The notes: generated from the letters alone by a model not told the origin. Numbered from the stretch's first letter, positions 37,790 through 51,461 are shown. The stretch is DNA of 64,000 nt from Eleginops maclovinus (GCF_036324505.1 NC_086368.1:21558378-21622377); one strand, 5' to 3'. Numbers and translations are program-made.

Positions 37790-37990
37790 GTCCATCCATC
37801 TTAAAGATTTTCAGATACGTTGATGCATAAGTGACAACGTAGACCAGCTGGTAACACTGGCTGATCACCAACGTCATCAGGATTCATTGCCTTTGTCACC
37901 ATGAAGATCACAATTTCATGGCAATCCATCCAATAGTTGTTGAAAGATCCTTCAGTCTGGTGCAGTCTGGTGGACTGACGGACCGTAACG
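37790..37990. repeat. Fish interspersed repeat ('TTTCATGGCAATCCATCC' type)
   Basis: TTTCATGGCAATCCATCCAA (37913-37932), then TAGTTGTTGAAAGATCCTTCAG and GGTGGACTGACGGACCG, is a repeat core I recognise as very common in teleost non-coding DNA. The family name is unknown to me. Confidence 0.55.
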
Positions 37991-38984
37991 GAGGCCGAGT
38001 AACATAAAGATTCTTGAAATAGGTGTGCAAATGGAGCACAGTACGTTTTCTTACACTTACTTATACCGTGTTCACCCTTTGAAATGTCTTTATGTCCATC
38101 AGATTATTTTAAATCAAATGAGTGACTGTACCTTATGCATTAATGCCTGTATCTTCAGTGGTTTGATGGCTGATGATCTACAGACGGATTAAGCACCTGA
38201 ATACTATGGCTTTATCTGACCGAATGATTGAGTCGTAGGAATGACCAGCTGAGCAACATACAGGCCGAGTAAATCTCAAGTGAAGATATAACTAACTAGC
38301 CGACTGACTGATTGAATGGCGTCTTCGGCTGATTGACTGTCTGCCTGTCCTACTGACCGTGTAATCAGTGAAAGTCTGTGTGTTCAGAAAGCGGCCGTAG
38401 CCCCGGCCACTCTTTGAATTACTGATTGACATCCCTGCCTGGCAACTGTCTCCCTTCCTCCAGAGAGAGGTAGAGAACTCAGCGCTGTTAGCACTGAGCG
38501 GAGGAGACAGTTATTGATTTTCTACTCGTCTATTATTTTTGTTTTTCGCAGAGAAAAGGCAAGTGAGCGAAGCGAGTGTTGTGTGTGTGTCTTCTCACAT
38601 TTGATGCATATGTGTTTACATTCGGGTCTGCTGTCTGTATCTTGTGCATTACCTGATGACTGGGGAAGTGTGAACATACCAAGCATGTGAGAAGACTGTT
38701 GCTTCTTCCCTGCTCCCTCACACTGCTCACTAATTGGATAGAAACTGGCAGGTGGACCAAAACATGTGTTTGTGTTTCTATATGCTGTGTTTTACTGTGT
38801 GCCTGTGTTTAGAATCTAGCCTCAGCAGACACTTCTCCCTCTCAGCAAGGGTCAGTAATAAATAATGAAGGGAAATAGTTTGCTTGACTTTTGCACCAGA
38901 GATTAAGAGTCGGTAGTTCCATCAAATGAATATGTTTAGAAAGCATTAGATGTAGAAACAACAAATCACGTTCAGGGGAGCACA

Positions 38985-39115
38985 GGTTCAATCCATGTCA
39001 TTGTGTCCTTGGGCAAGACACTTCACCCCCAGTTTCTCCTGCGGGGATTGTCCGCAGTAATGAGTGTATGTAAGTCACTGTGGATGAAAGCGTCTTACAA
39101 GTTGCATGTAATGGT
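38985..39115 (+). repeat. SINE-like element
   Basis: GTGTCCTTGGGCAAGACACT (39003-39022) is the head-proximal block of a common fish SINE. GTCACTGTGGATGAAAGCGT (39073-39092), then CTTACAAGTTGCATGTAATG, matches the conserved 3' end (usually GTCGCTTTGGATAAAAGCGTCTGCTAAATG). The pol III promoter boxes were not seen, so it is probably 5' truncated. Confidence 0.65.
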
Positions 39116-39151
39116 TATTTTTGACCTTAGTGTAAAAATGCTGCCATATAG

Positions 39152-39161
39152 CACACGCACG

Positions 39162-39245
<84 letters not shown>
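39152..39245. repeat. (CA)n microsatellite with GCAC head
   Basis: Begins as CACGCACGCACGCGCGC and becomes pure CA to 39245. The right flank is shared with the CA array ending at 43454. Confidence 0.97.
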
Positions 39246-39246
<1 letters not shown>

Positions 39247-39340
39247 CAGACACACAGAATAATTAATGGACAATGCAAGCAATATTCTGGGGTTCATTTT
39301 TTAGCTCCTGATGTTTGATTGATTTTGGACTAAATATATA

Positions 39341-39556
39341 CAGCTCCGGAAAAAATCATGAGACCACTCCAAATGTTTCTTAAATCTCAATCTGTACATG
39401 TATGGCAGCCATTGCAGTGTCTGTTGAATTCCAACACAGACAAATTGTCAGTAGTTTATAGAATACAATAACAATTAAAAAATTGTCATTTGACTCAAAG
39501 ACATACTGTACCTATAAATAATAAAACAAGTGGTCTCTTAATTTTTTATGGGGCTG
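39341..39556. mobile_element. Tc1-type MITE, copy 2 of 3 (best preserved ends)
   Basis: 216 bases with TA on both sides. The left end is CAGCTCCGGAAAAAATCATG then AGACCACTCC. The right end is the imperfect inverted form, AGTGGTCTCTTAATTTTTTA then TGGGGCTG. The interior (ATGGCAGCCATTGCAGTGTC then GTTTATAGAATACAATA) is shared with 16877-17082 and 58033-58260. Non-coding. Confidence 0.8.
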
Positions 39557-41493
39557 TATATATATATATATATTTTCTCAAATAATTTCAATCCAATTTT
39601 GTTCTTATTGTTTTGGTGCAGTTTTTGATTATTGTATATCTTAGGGTTTACAGACAACAGTTGTCAGTGTCTTCTTGTATCCTGGTTACATGTGTTGTTC
39701 TTGTCTGACTGAAAAAGACAAGCCACAGTGTCCATGTAACTCTACTATGCAGTTATAAAGCTGATATATTTGTCATATCCTTACTCTGCAGTTTGAGCAG
39801 AACCACTTTCTCTCCTCATCAGCGAGTCATGCAGAAGCTGGGTTCACTCACTTGTTAACTTAAGACAGGAACTGAATGCGAGATGCTTCTTATTAATAGA
39901 AGTACAGGTTAAGCAGCTGATTAAACTCTAAACATGAAGTGTTATTGGAGGGTCAGTGTACAGCATCCATCTGATGTACTGTAAATGGGGTGTACTTAAT
40001 ATTAGAAGCACACAGAAGCTCTGAGTGTAACGCAGTACAATTAACCAGCACCACAAACAGCATCCCCCAGAATGACCGTAAAGTTGAATCAGCAGCTCCT
40101 TAAAACCCGTTTCAACAAAAGCGATAACCTTCACGAAGGAAGGATTTATTGTGTGTTAGATAAGACTGTAGCTCGGTTTACCTAATAAACAGGGAACTGA
40201 GTGTACATGTTAAATTCACTGCAGACCTTGAGCTTGAATATTTGCCTGCACTCCCTGCCCAAGGTGTCGTGCATAAAAAGCTTTTCCTGTCTTTAAATTA
40301 TCCAAGTGTGGATGGCGGGAGTCCAAACTTGGACCTAGGGCACCAAATTGAACCGCATGTACTGTGGGAGGTGCTGGGGGTCAGTTTTCAAATTCAAAAA
40401 GTACTTCATACACTATGCATGAGGCGTAACGTCCCATCACACTGCGGCAGTACTTACACACACCACTGCCACACACACTCACAAGTGAATGCATCTGCAC
40501 ACATGTAAATGCGTGTATAAACTCACTGCACACGCACACAGAGCCACTTTCACACATCTTTTCATGCACATATGCAGACACACACTGTCCCCCTTCATAA
40601 GGCTGGACGTGAGTGGAACAGTAAAGCTAAATCCCCTTGTCACATTCGCTGCTCATCTCCAATTCAATGGCACAGGCTGCGATGCCCTCGGATGCACTTG
40701 GCAAGTGAATGGCTAACCTGCCCGCCAGCATATCGGCCTGCCAGCCGAGCGCCGAGGTAGTTAGCATGCCAACTAGCCCACCCTGCAGCCACAAGCTAAT
40801 GCTCTGCTACCCCTGGGTCACTCTGAGTATTTCTCTATGACTATGTGTTTGTGGATGTAAGAGAAGTTGGGTTGTACCCTATATAGAGGTTTATACTACA
40901 TCAACACATAGACGTTTCTAATTAAATACACGACATCCAACATCACTCCCAATCAATCAATTTGCCTCAGCTAAAACTTGTAAACGTCATTTGACATTGT
41001 TTCATAAAGATTTCAACCATGTAACTTGCAAACGACCTACAGTATCAAGGAGGCGTGACAATTAATTTAAGGGCTAGAGGGATAAGGAGTTGATGGATTC
41101 TTATCGATTTTACAAATTGTATTGATTTTTGACTAGTGGTAGAAATACTTGAGGCTACACTGAAATCTCAGTAACATCCAAGAGAAACATTAGCACCAGT
41201 ACAGGGCATGAAACTATGACAACAGTACAGAGGACCAATACGCAAGCAAAAATCAGTAATAGGTTCCTGCAATTTGAGATGGAATAAAGAAATATTATAA
41301 TAGCATTATTATAAATTCACTCAAACTACTTAGACCCACTGCAGCTTCCACAGGGGAATTGACACAAAGGTTTAGGTGTTCTGATTGTTAGCTAAGCTAG
41401 CTAATGGTCACTGCATTCTTGCTGTTGCATACCAATTATACAAAAAATAGCTAAAGTGGCTTACTGTACTAATAAACCACTTTAGAACTCCCC

Positions 41494-41632
<139 letters not shown>

Positions 41633-42352
41633 TCCTGTGTTGCCACCTGCAGTCAAACATCAGTTTTATTAGCTACGGGCCGAACACTGCCATGGTATTG
41701 CAGCGATCAGGCTCAGTAGGAATACAGTACATCATTACACTCAAGGACGTTGACCAGTTAACGGATTAAATGCGAGACTTTTCTAAATCAAAATAAAACC
41801 CAACAAAAGTAAACCAAAAGGAGCCCCAAATATGGACTAATGGCTTCAGGTTATTTAATACTGTTCTTACGAACAAGCAGTTGGCTTTCCCTCTTTCCCT
41901 TTTTCTCTGGTTCAAATCTGGTCTTGTAGTCAGTAACATAATTATAATTGAATAGTCAGTAATATCAAACAGATAACTGGACAAATAATGCAGATAGGAG
42001 AGTCTGCACTGAAAGTTTAAACTCTAATTTTACAAGGGAAGGTAATTGAGCCAGCTAGTTCTCTACTGTCATTAAAAGACATGTTATAAAAGGGTAAGGA
42101 AACGCTCTTTAGTAAGAAAAGTATGAGAAATCATCGTTCCCCTTGTCATATTTAGATATTTAAAGGTGATACTTTCCTGGCTTTTCTGGTTACATGCAGT
42201 GTGACTCTTTGACAGCCTTGTTTTTGTGAGAATCATTTGATTTCCCATGATGCATCCTGACTTTTTGTGGGTTTTTCTCTCGGGTAGATTTTTAATTTAA
42301 TTGTCTTCTCTTTTCTTCCCTCCACCCCTGTCTACCTCCTTCCTTATTTCAG

Positions 42353-42376
42353 AGCTCACTGACGAATCACGGCTGA
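42353..42376 (+). CDS. chchd6: chchd6 terminal coding micro-exon (proposed)
   Basis: The proposed last coding exon adds AGC TCA CTG ACG AAT CAC GGC TGA, that is SSLTNHG and a stop. The preceding exon ends AKK in phase 0, so the C-terminus becomes AKKSSLTNHG, the same length and spacing as the AKQSMLEKGG end of human CHCHD3 as I remember it. The acceptor is preceded by a 50-base, almost pure pyrimidine tract (42301-42350) ending in TTATTTCAG. An AATAAA at 42624 closes a plausible 3' UTR. The call rests on phase, C-terminal length, acceptor strength and poly(A) context. Another short last exon elsewhere cannot be excluded. Confidence 0.7.
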   Translation, partial: SSLTNHG

Positions 42377-42655
42377 GAAACCCAGAGGAAGCAAGAGATG
42401 AAGAAGGAGATGAAGAAGGAGAGAGCATATCAAGTCTGTCCATTTCTCTCCTCCCTCTGTCCATCCATCCATTTATTCATCCACCATCACTGAATAACCT
42501 CCGCCTCTTTCCCACTCACTGTCCTTCTTGGTTTTCGAGTGTATTATCTTGACATGTCACTCCCGAGTGTATGATGTGCTGATTTATTGTCATGTTGCAC
42601 CGGCACGGCCCTGCTGTCGCTGAAATAAATCCAAGTGATCCGGTGGTGATGAGAC
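42377..42655 (+). other. chchd6 3' UTR (proposed)
   Basis: Begins after the TGA with an AAGRAGR-rich stretch (GATGAAGAAGGAGATGAAGA, 42397-42416), passes through a CCATCCATCCATT tract and ends about 20-30 bases after the AATAAA at 42624. The exact cleavage site is not visible. Confidence 0.55.
42624..42629 (+). terminator. Poly(A) signal AATAAA of chchd6 (proposed)
   Basis: Canonical hexamer, followed about 35 bases later by a strongly GT-rich stretch (TGTGTGTCTTCTTTTCATGT and TGTGTGTGTGCGCGTGTGG, 42663-42701), the usual arrangement of hexamer, cleavage site and GU-rich downstream element. Confidence 0.6.
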
Positions 42656-43172
42656 TGCACAATGTGTGTCTTCTTTTCATGTGTGTGTGTGCGCGTGTGG
42701 TTTTGGATGGCTGTCTCTTGTCACTGCACGCTAATAATGCCTCCACCACTGAAAATGGGGTCGTGTGCACCCCTTCTGACAACGCTGTGCAGGCCCAGGG
42801 GCTTGATTGTGTGCCGTGCTCATGGTTTTCATTAAGTGAGAAGGGAAAGGAGAGTGAAGGGAATGAGGGATAAATGAAGTGGAGGACAGATGAACAGTGA
42901 AGTGTGTATTTTCTAATATATATACATATGTGTGTGTGTGTGAGATGTGAGATGTGTTCTTTTCACTGTAGTGAACCCGGGTTGTCATCACATAAAAGTG
43001 CTTGCATGAATGCATGCACATGAGCAGCACACTGGACAGGCCATATATTGTCCCTGCTAGCTGTGTTTCCATGGTGACAAGCAAGGGTTGGAGCTAGCAG
43101 CAAGGTGTGGAGGAACCTTCTAGATAACCCTGAAGGTCAGCTCTACTCTGTACTCACACACTTAACCTGCTT

Positions 43173-43299
<127 letters not shown>

Positions 43300-43371
43300 C
43301 TCAGTTAAGATGCGTTTTTACTTATATATGGACATGGTTGGCCAGCCTCGGAATGACAGAGGTGTGTGATT

Positions 43372-43372
<1 letters not shown>

Positions 43373-43454
<82 letters not shown>
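43373..43454. repeat. (CA)n microsatellite, about 41 units
   Basis: Pure CA run, opposed to the TG run at 43175-43298. Its right flank is the same 17-21 base sequence found after the CA array at 39245. Confidence 0.98.
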
Positions 43455-43457
<3 letters not shown>

Positions 43458-46400
43458 TAATTAATGGACTTTTAATATGTCCCTACTAGTTGTTCCTGGG
43501 TATAAATACACCTTCACACACGTGTTCGCCAATGTGAAAGTAGTGTATTTGTTAATGATGGCTGTTAGGAGTGATCTATTGATCACAGTTTGACCCTCGC
43601 TTGCCACCGCGGCATCGATCACAACATGGCATTCACAGCGCCAAATACCAATCCATACAATATATGCTCTGTTACACAAAACTGGTAAAGTGAAATACTG
43701 AGACCAATGAGACGGTCTGGAGTGTGTCTGTGTGTGAGCTGGAGAACAACTCCAAGCACAAACTCCACTTCCTCTCCAGGGATTAGGCAGCTCTAACCCA
43801 GCAGACATGATGCACATATCACCTATATTAAAAGCAGCAGCATATTAGAGGTTTCAGCCGGCGACTCTCATATCGCTCCTCTCTCCCTGACATTTCTTTA
43901 CAAATACCAGCCTCTATTCACTCTGTTATTGCCTTTTCCCATTCAGCAATTCTCTGATTAAACAAGCTCCTGAAAAGCCCAGGCACCGCTATCTGCCATT
44001 TGGCTTTTATTAGAAACCCACCCCCTTTTAATTAAATTGGCTAAATTACAGAAATATCAGGGATATTTCACCAATATATGGGATAAGAGAGCACAATGGG
44101 GGGAAAAAAAGGGGACGACTGGGCTTTATGAGATGTTTTGAAAGGAGTTTTGGTGGTGAAATGAGATAAACGCAATCTTGATGGTGGGGTTATATTTGTT
44201 TTTTAAGGAAGCCGAGGTTTGTTGGATCTGAACGTGCTCAGCAGAAAATCTATTTCATTTAGCTTCTTAAACATTTATTTTTTCAGTCCTTCTCCTCACA
44301 CTATCAACCCCTTGCACTTTCAGTGCCATGCATTACTTTTCCCGCCTTATTACTGTGCAAGATTGGGGATTGAGGTTGCCTTGGTAACCAGTCCGGCTTT
44401 GATTGGGGGGAGACAGCTTCATGGTGCGAGGTTAGAAGATGGCTGCTCGCGCCACTATCGATTTCCAGTCCTCGACAATTACTGGGCCTAGTTGACCTAA
44501 ACTGACTGCGGAAGATGTGCATAAAGCAGAGGAGTGTGTGCGTGTGTGTGTGTGGGGGAGGGGGGGTGGTGGATAGGAGTTACTGAAATGCTCTCTCTGC
44601 GTCACATATACTGTCATTTTCCACTCTCTTAAGTGCAGGTGTTTATCTTTTTTCAGTTGTTGCCAGACCTCTGATACTCCTTGTAGCTCAAGTGTAACAG
44701 GAGTTTGACAGTCAGCCAAGCAGCCTGATGTGTATGTTAGAGCAGCCCTGCACCATCTCCTTTGTTCCGCTGTTAGTCAGCTGTTCCTTCTCATCCAGCT
44801 GAAGAGGTGTCAGCAAATGAGAGGTGGTGTCAGGCTTTTGACAAACCACTGCCCTCTCTAAACACTTAATGGGGATCAATTCAAGGAAAGTTAGACACTT
44901 GTAGAATGCACACATTCCCACACAGACTCTTATGTGGAGTTCACGCACTGTTAGAGTTTTTTTGCCCTCCACTTTTCTCTCTCCCTCGCTGCTTCCCTCT
45001 CCTCCTCTCTTCCCTCCTCCTTCAGCCAACTTGGCATTGCATTTGTGAGAAGTCGACAGTGAGCCTAATTGGATCTCCATCAATGACAGTCACCATTCTG
45101 TTTCTGCATGCAGCGCACACTCACATGGAGCTCTATAGCTAATTGAATAGTCTTTTATTAAACTGCGTTAATGTGAACTGGAACTGGCTGCTGGTGAATT
45201 GAATTAGACCCCCCACCACAATCACCAACCGTACACATAAACACATGCAGCTCTGTGAGGAGGCGGATGGGTGGGATCTCAGCATGGAGGGAGGAAGAAG
45301 AAGAGTGAAGAGGAAGAGAGAGCGGTAAGTGTTTCTGCTCCTTTATTGTAATTGTTGTTATTCTCTGTGATATTTGCTAAAGTTTTATTTTCCGCCGTAT
45401 CACAGCAAATTGATAGCTAATTTAAGTCAGTTCAGATTTATCAGTGTGGTTATTAATCCGCAGAAGTTATTGGTTACATTATTCATTCTATCAAATGTTA
45501 ATCTAACGCCTGATAATACAAAACACAAAGGTTTATTAGTCAGTTTATTGAACATGTTAAAAAAACGAAATAAAACTGAAAAAAACTATAATAATAAAAA
45601 GAAGCAAAATAACAAAAAACATTTCAAGGTATAAAAATAAAGTAGTTTCCTTCATGTTCAAAAGGGCCAAAAAGAAACTTTAAAACTCTTCTCCATCTAA
45701 CAAAACATTGTTCATGAAAATCATAGTTCAGTTCATCGACATCAGCATCCGTGATATTTGACTCGTTTTAAAAAATGTTAATACAATTCATTTTTTCTCT
45801 TTGTACAAATTTTAAAAAATGAAATCTTTACAGGCAAACCAAAATCGTAAAAGACAAGCATAAGTCAAGACGACAAGAAATAAATCCTGCCCATAACCAT
45901 TTAGGATTTTGTTTCTGAATAGTTTTTTTTATTTAGATAAAGTTGAAAAGTATTTCACAGAGCATTATGGGTATTAGCAACAGTTATACAAGCTTTTTGA
46001 AATCTCCCTCACTGATATCTCAACACCTGGACGAATCAAAGCAGAACTATTGTCATGGAAAGTTAGTAGGAAAATATGTATTTGTGTGATTTGGGTGAAA
46101 CAACCTTTTAAGTTGTTAGCCCAGTGGCCGACACCTTTATCTTGCAGACCTGATCAGCAGTGAATCACATGTGTGTCAGAAGTTTGCTTCCACACACTCT
46201 GACCCAGTTATTTGCACATTCCCTTTATAAGTCACATTACACATTACATCGTCTTTTCCCTGTATGTTTCTGCCAAGCCCTGACCAGGGATGTAACCACA
46301 CGTTTTGTCTTCACTGAACACATATTTATTTCTCTATTTTAGAATAAAACTGCTGCTTCACTGCTCTTCTAAAGCAAAGGAAAAGCCTGAAGGGTTCGGG

Positions 46401-47999
46401 ACCAAAATAGGAAGAGTAAATAATGTTGAAAGTTGTTATTTTGAAAAGTGTTTGCTGATAATGATGCATATTCTCTAACTGTGGCCTGGGAGAACAATAT
46501 ATCACAAAAACACTTTTTCATAATGCATTGTATTAGCATCCTGGTCTATTAAAGCCCCTCCTTTTCACCCTGAGGAACAGACACTAACACCTGTGCTGCA
46601 AATATCTGGAAATGCCATCATGTGATTTGTGTTCGGACAGTTATCCAATATCAATAAACATCTGCTACCAAAGCATAAAATGTGCCTGGAAATGCGAGGT
46701 AAAGTCTCAATTTGTTTTCCTTTGCTTACAAATAGTGAAATGACCGCCATCATATTATACTTCATGTTTGCTGTATGAGTGTACTGTCTCTGTTTGACCC
46801 CCAGGGAGACCCACTTTCTGTTTCAGACGGACAAAGACAGACTACAAAGGGTGGTAGGACTTTAGAAAGAATGTAGAAATAACCAGAGGGGCCCTGAAGC
46901 AGCACGGGACCTGACCCGAGTGTGTGGAGTGAAACTCGGCCTGACACAACGCGTCACTCAGGGTGGAGCAGTTCAAAAACCCTACAGTGCTGCGGCTGAC
47001 ACTGGAGATGGAGTTGGAAGAAAGGAAACAAAGAGGAAAGCAGAAGGCTGTACTAACTCAATACCCCAGTGAAGACAGATTGTAAGGAGAGGGAACAAGG
47101 GATGGAGGTCAAGATTATACAGGACAAAGTATTTCATCTCGGGGCGTAGAGAGTGAAGTAGGAAGGTAAGGAAAAGAGAAGGAGTCAGAGCACGGTCCGC
47201 TGAGGCCCTAGAGAGGCAGCTTGAGGAAGAAAGCTCCCTCCCTTCTGCTTTATTATATTACACTTGTGGATAAAAAGAGTCCGTCATCCACTAAAGTCAT
47301 TACAGCCCAGTAAGACTGGCTCAGAGGGCAACGCAGCTCCTTAACCCCGTTCAGCACATGCCTGGATGTGTGTGCGGCTCTCCGAGGGTGATTGAATGAG
47401 AGAAAGGGTTAGCGCACATCTAAAAGACTGAGCAGGGCTTTTGTGTGTGTGTGTGTGTATGCATGCACACACATTCACCATACCAATATGGCACATCACT
47501 TAATCCTTCCCCAGTAACTAGGATAAGCCAGAATGCTTATCTTTCCTTCTCCCTCACTCTTTTTCCCTGGGAAACTATTGTCCCTTTTCCCGTCATTCCC
47601 TTCTGACATTCTTATTATTACCCTCCTCAGCCCCAGACTTTAATGCCTCATTATTCCGTATTTAGAGCCGGGATTTTCTTTCTTGCGCCTGCAGTAGGGG
47701 CTAACATGGATTCTACTTTTCTTTATTGCCAGGCTGTGCGCAGGATTTGAGAGCAGCCTTCCGAGGGGGAAACGGATTCTGTTGCCATCGACAATCATGA
47801 TTCCGAATTCTGGGCGAGGTGTCATATTTTAATATTATGCCAGAAACTGTCCTGGAGCAACAGGTCTAAGAGTTTCTGAGGTTATGTTGAATTATAGGTG
47901 CAGTAAATGAGTGTTTTTTCAACCAAATCAACACACAATTGTAAGTGCAATGTACCAGCCACCGTCTCAGATCAAATACAATCAATCAAATTGATTGTA

Positions 48000-48152
48000 A
48001 ATATTCTTCTCTCTTTTTGCACTATTTTATTTATCTTTTGCACCATGTATGTTGAGTTGTTGGAGGAGCACGCGACATAAGATTTTCATTGCCAACATAT
48101 ACGCTGTATCTGCTGTGCATATGACAAATAAAACCTTGAACCTTGAACCTTG
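48000..48152 (+). repeat. LINE 3' end with CCTTGAA tail
   Basis: GCACTATTTTATTTATC (48020-48036), then GCACC, CATTGCCAACATATACG and ATGACAAATAAAACCTTGAA (48121-48140) with CCTTGAACCTTG repeats, is the conserved 3' UTR and tandem tail of a fish L2-like LINE. It is truncated, with no coding part. Confidence 0.7.
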
Positions 48153-49888
48153 ATTGTACCAAATTTGCCTCCCATACAGAATCATTCAGGTGACTTGCCT
48201 TGAATACCTCGTGCATAGGCCATCCATACAATACTTTACCTTTATAACATGTTTAAGTTATTCCTACTGAGTCTAAATGACCAGATAACATAAAATCTGC
48301 GCCATTTTCTCCCTTTAACATTATTCTGTTACCCTTTACTCATTGTGCGTTATTTTCCCCAGATTTGCCCTCAACACTTAAATAGCATCAGAATTACCAA
48401 ACTAAATGATTAAAGCACTTAGAGGACTCAAATAGTGGTTTACCCATGTGCCTTATGGTTATTAACATTTCATTTGTGTGTGCTCTTTTCAATTCATTCA
48501 GCTGTCTTTAATTTTCCAGCAATTGCTGCAGTTCTTAGTTCAGATTGTAAAGTACCAGGGTGTTTTTTGTTGATTTGTAACATTAAAACACAGTCAGTGT
48601 GATGCCCTTCGAGACCCTACTGGAATTAACAGCTAATGTATAAAAAAAGTAGCAACAAGGCCGATTTTAAGTGAACAATTACAGTTAGAGGGCATGTCGT
48701 TCAGGGGGTAATGCACTTCTAGAAGAAGAGGACGGAGTACGGAAAATGTTTCTGTGATAGACTTGTGAATATACAACGATGTTGCAACCTGCACTTGAAG
48801 CCGGGGTGAAGAGCCTCTAGTCTTAATGTGAATAGTTCAAACATGAATAACACACTTTCTGAAAGTATCTCTTCAAATGACTCATTTCTTCACGTGTAAT
48901 GTGACGAAAGCAATCGGACAGACACTTTGTCTCAAGCAGACTGTCACTTTAAGACTGGCCTGGTCAGGCAATCATGCTGATGATTTGAGACACATTATAT
49001 TTTTCTACTCCATACTCCTTCTGCCTCTCATGTTCTCACCCACCCATAGATGTAGTGTCAATAATGGAAGGGTGCTGTTTGTATAATGATTCTATCTTCC
49101 CAGATTGACGGGGGGCTATCGGCTTTGCCACACAAAGAGAAGAGAGAGGCAGAGTGAGTACAACTGAATCACCCCTCCACACACACAGACACACACACAC
49201 ACACACGCCTTAGCACTCTATCATGGTATCTTCCCATAGACATAGACTTCCTGTGTCAACAGAAGTTTTGATTAACCGGGGACAGAGGCTGGCCTTTGTA
49301 TCACTCTGACAAAAGCAAAGTTACATGGTGAAAATCTATTAAAGGCGGCACGCTGCAATTTGTCGCAGTGAAACTATGCGGTGCAGACTGGCGCAGCATG
49401 AAAGCTGTAAAAATAATATTTGATTTAAATACATCAAATCATTTTCCTTTCAACCCTGCTGCTTTGTGTTTTCCGCTTCTTATTTGTGATTATCACTCCC
49501 AAGTTTTTCTTTTAAAAGCTCTATATGTGCCGTCTCTCATCTTCTAACGTCAACTAGGAATCATCTGAGGAACATCATTTAAACGCTGCCAATTTCCTTC
49601 CCCACTGACAATGTGATTTTACCTTAAACTTCCAATTAGCTGCCTTCACTTTAGCTATCCATCACTCTCTGGAAAGGCTTTGGCTACCCACCACATGTGT
49701 ACATCAGCCCCACTGTGATCAATTTAGCTCTGATGATAGGCATGTGGACTGTATCCATCACACCCGCTATTCATGACGGCAAAAGGAAATTAATATGTAG
49801 CTGCTTTCATTTACTGAACCGGACGTGATGCATGTGAGTGCACAGGAGTTTGTGGATGCTGTGTGAGTGCTCGTTCCCCTGAAGGCAG

Positions 49889-50031
<143 letters not shown>

Positions 50032-51289
50032 ATAAATGACAGGGTTAAGGACCTCTGAATGATGCCCTCTGCCTCTTTACCTGCTGCCAGGGTGTCTGCC
50101 AGGTGAGGAGCTGGCTGGTGCCAACAGGGCAACTGCATGCCACTCAGCAGTGTCCTGCGGGTCATGTGTGGTCAACATTTGTTAGAGGAGCATGGTGAGA
50201 AGCTGCAGTGTGGACTTTGTAATGTTTTAATGAGCTAGGTAAGTGTAACTGTGTATTAGACTCTTGTGGGACGTAGTTGACAAGCTTCCGGTGGAGGCAG
50301 GATACTGATTTTGACACGGCTCTAATTTGAGAAGAGAGGGAGAGTGTGTAGAGGACTCAATGGAGGCTTTGTTCTACCCATAGATGGCAGCATTACACTC
50401 GGAGTCCTCCATGCCCGTGTCACACCCTCTTACAACCGTTTCACTGCAGCACAGCAAAGTCTTTCTCTGTGACACTGTTGATCCCTACAGGCACATTCTC
50501 TTCACCTCATAAGGAGATCAACAGAGGGTGTTGTCTGCTCAGGTCTCAGTTTTCTGCTCAAGTCCACAAAGGCAGGCCAGGTTTCCTGCTGTCATGTTGC
50601 TGCTTACGACACCGAGTCATTTCAGAGACATCACAGTGAACATGAACAATATAGCGCTATATTGTTATTAAATTGTTATTGATATACTTTTAGATTTTTA
50701 AGTGTTTGAGCTAGTTCGGAGTATCAGGGGAGTGCTGTTCTGTTGTTTCCTTCCTTTGGATGACTCAGTGCAACCAGGCGAATCAATCACAAGAGTATTT
50801 CTAATGATTTGTTTTTCCTTTGCTTGGTTGTGCACAAGTAAACATTATGTTAAAAACAAATCTCTGAGAATGGAAAGTGTCCATGTTGTTTGGCTGCTAC
50901 ACTCGAACAGATGACCTGCCTTTTAGTGATCACAAACGCAAGTTCAAATGCAATTTGAATCCTCTTTTCTTTTAGTTGGTAACTTGTATGTCCATTCACT
51001 TTAATACACTATGTATTGATCTTAGCCCTGGTCCCACTTTATAGTGGTCATTACAATTGACAGTGTTTATTGGACTGTCAGCTTTTTTATGCCTTTTTGT
51101 AAAAGTGGGTGTGTTAGATTAAAAACATGTTGTTCAGTTGTTTTTTGGTAAAATGAATTTGTCATTTGCAGTAAATCAGTTTTGTATCGGACTATTTCTT
51201 GGCCGTTGTCACTGCGCCTGCCTGGGATTTAATCAGACAAATGTAACTAGTAGTACTTTAGTCTTTGTATAGAATAAACAAGCATCATT

Positions 51290-51461
51290 TTACAAATAAG
51301 TTAGCATAGAAAGAGTCAGGCTGGCTCTTTCCCTCTGCATAATGCCTTACAAGCTAAAGCTAACCTGCTGTATCCAACTACATGTTGTATCAGTCTTTTC
51401 ATCCCACTCTGTATGAAAGAATATAAGTGCATTTCCCAAAAATCTTGAACTACTCCTTTAA
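51290..51461. repeat. Fish interspersed repeat ending CTACTCCTTTAA
   Basis: GCATTTCCCAAAAATCTTGA (51429-51448), then ACTACTCCTTTAA, is the end motif of a repeat widespread in teleosts (usually CCAAAATGTTGAACTATTCCTTTAA), probably a TTAA-site DNA transposon. Assigned from memory. The left end was not found. Confidence 0.45.

Noticed and set aside
44219..44491. 90-codon + frame
   Set aside because: No domain, no splice support and no transcript signals. Length is within chance for this many kilobases.
46820..46950. DKDRLQRVV-like text resembling a LINE reverse-transcriptase end
   Set aside because: Only about nine residues fit and the flanks do not continue the LINE pattern. Too weak to call.
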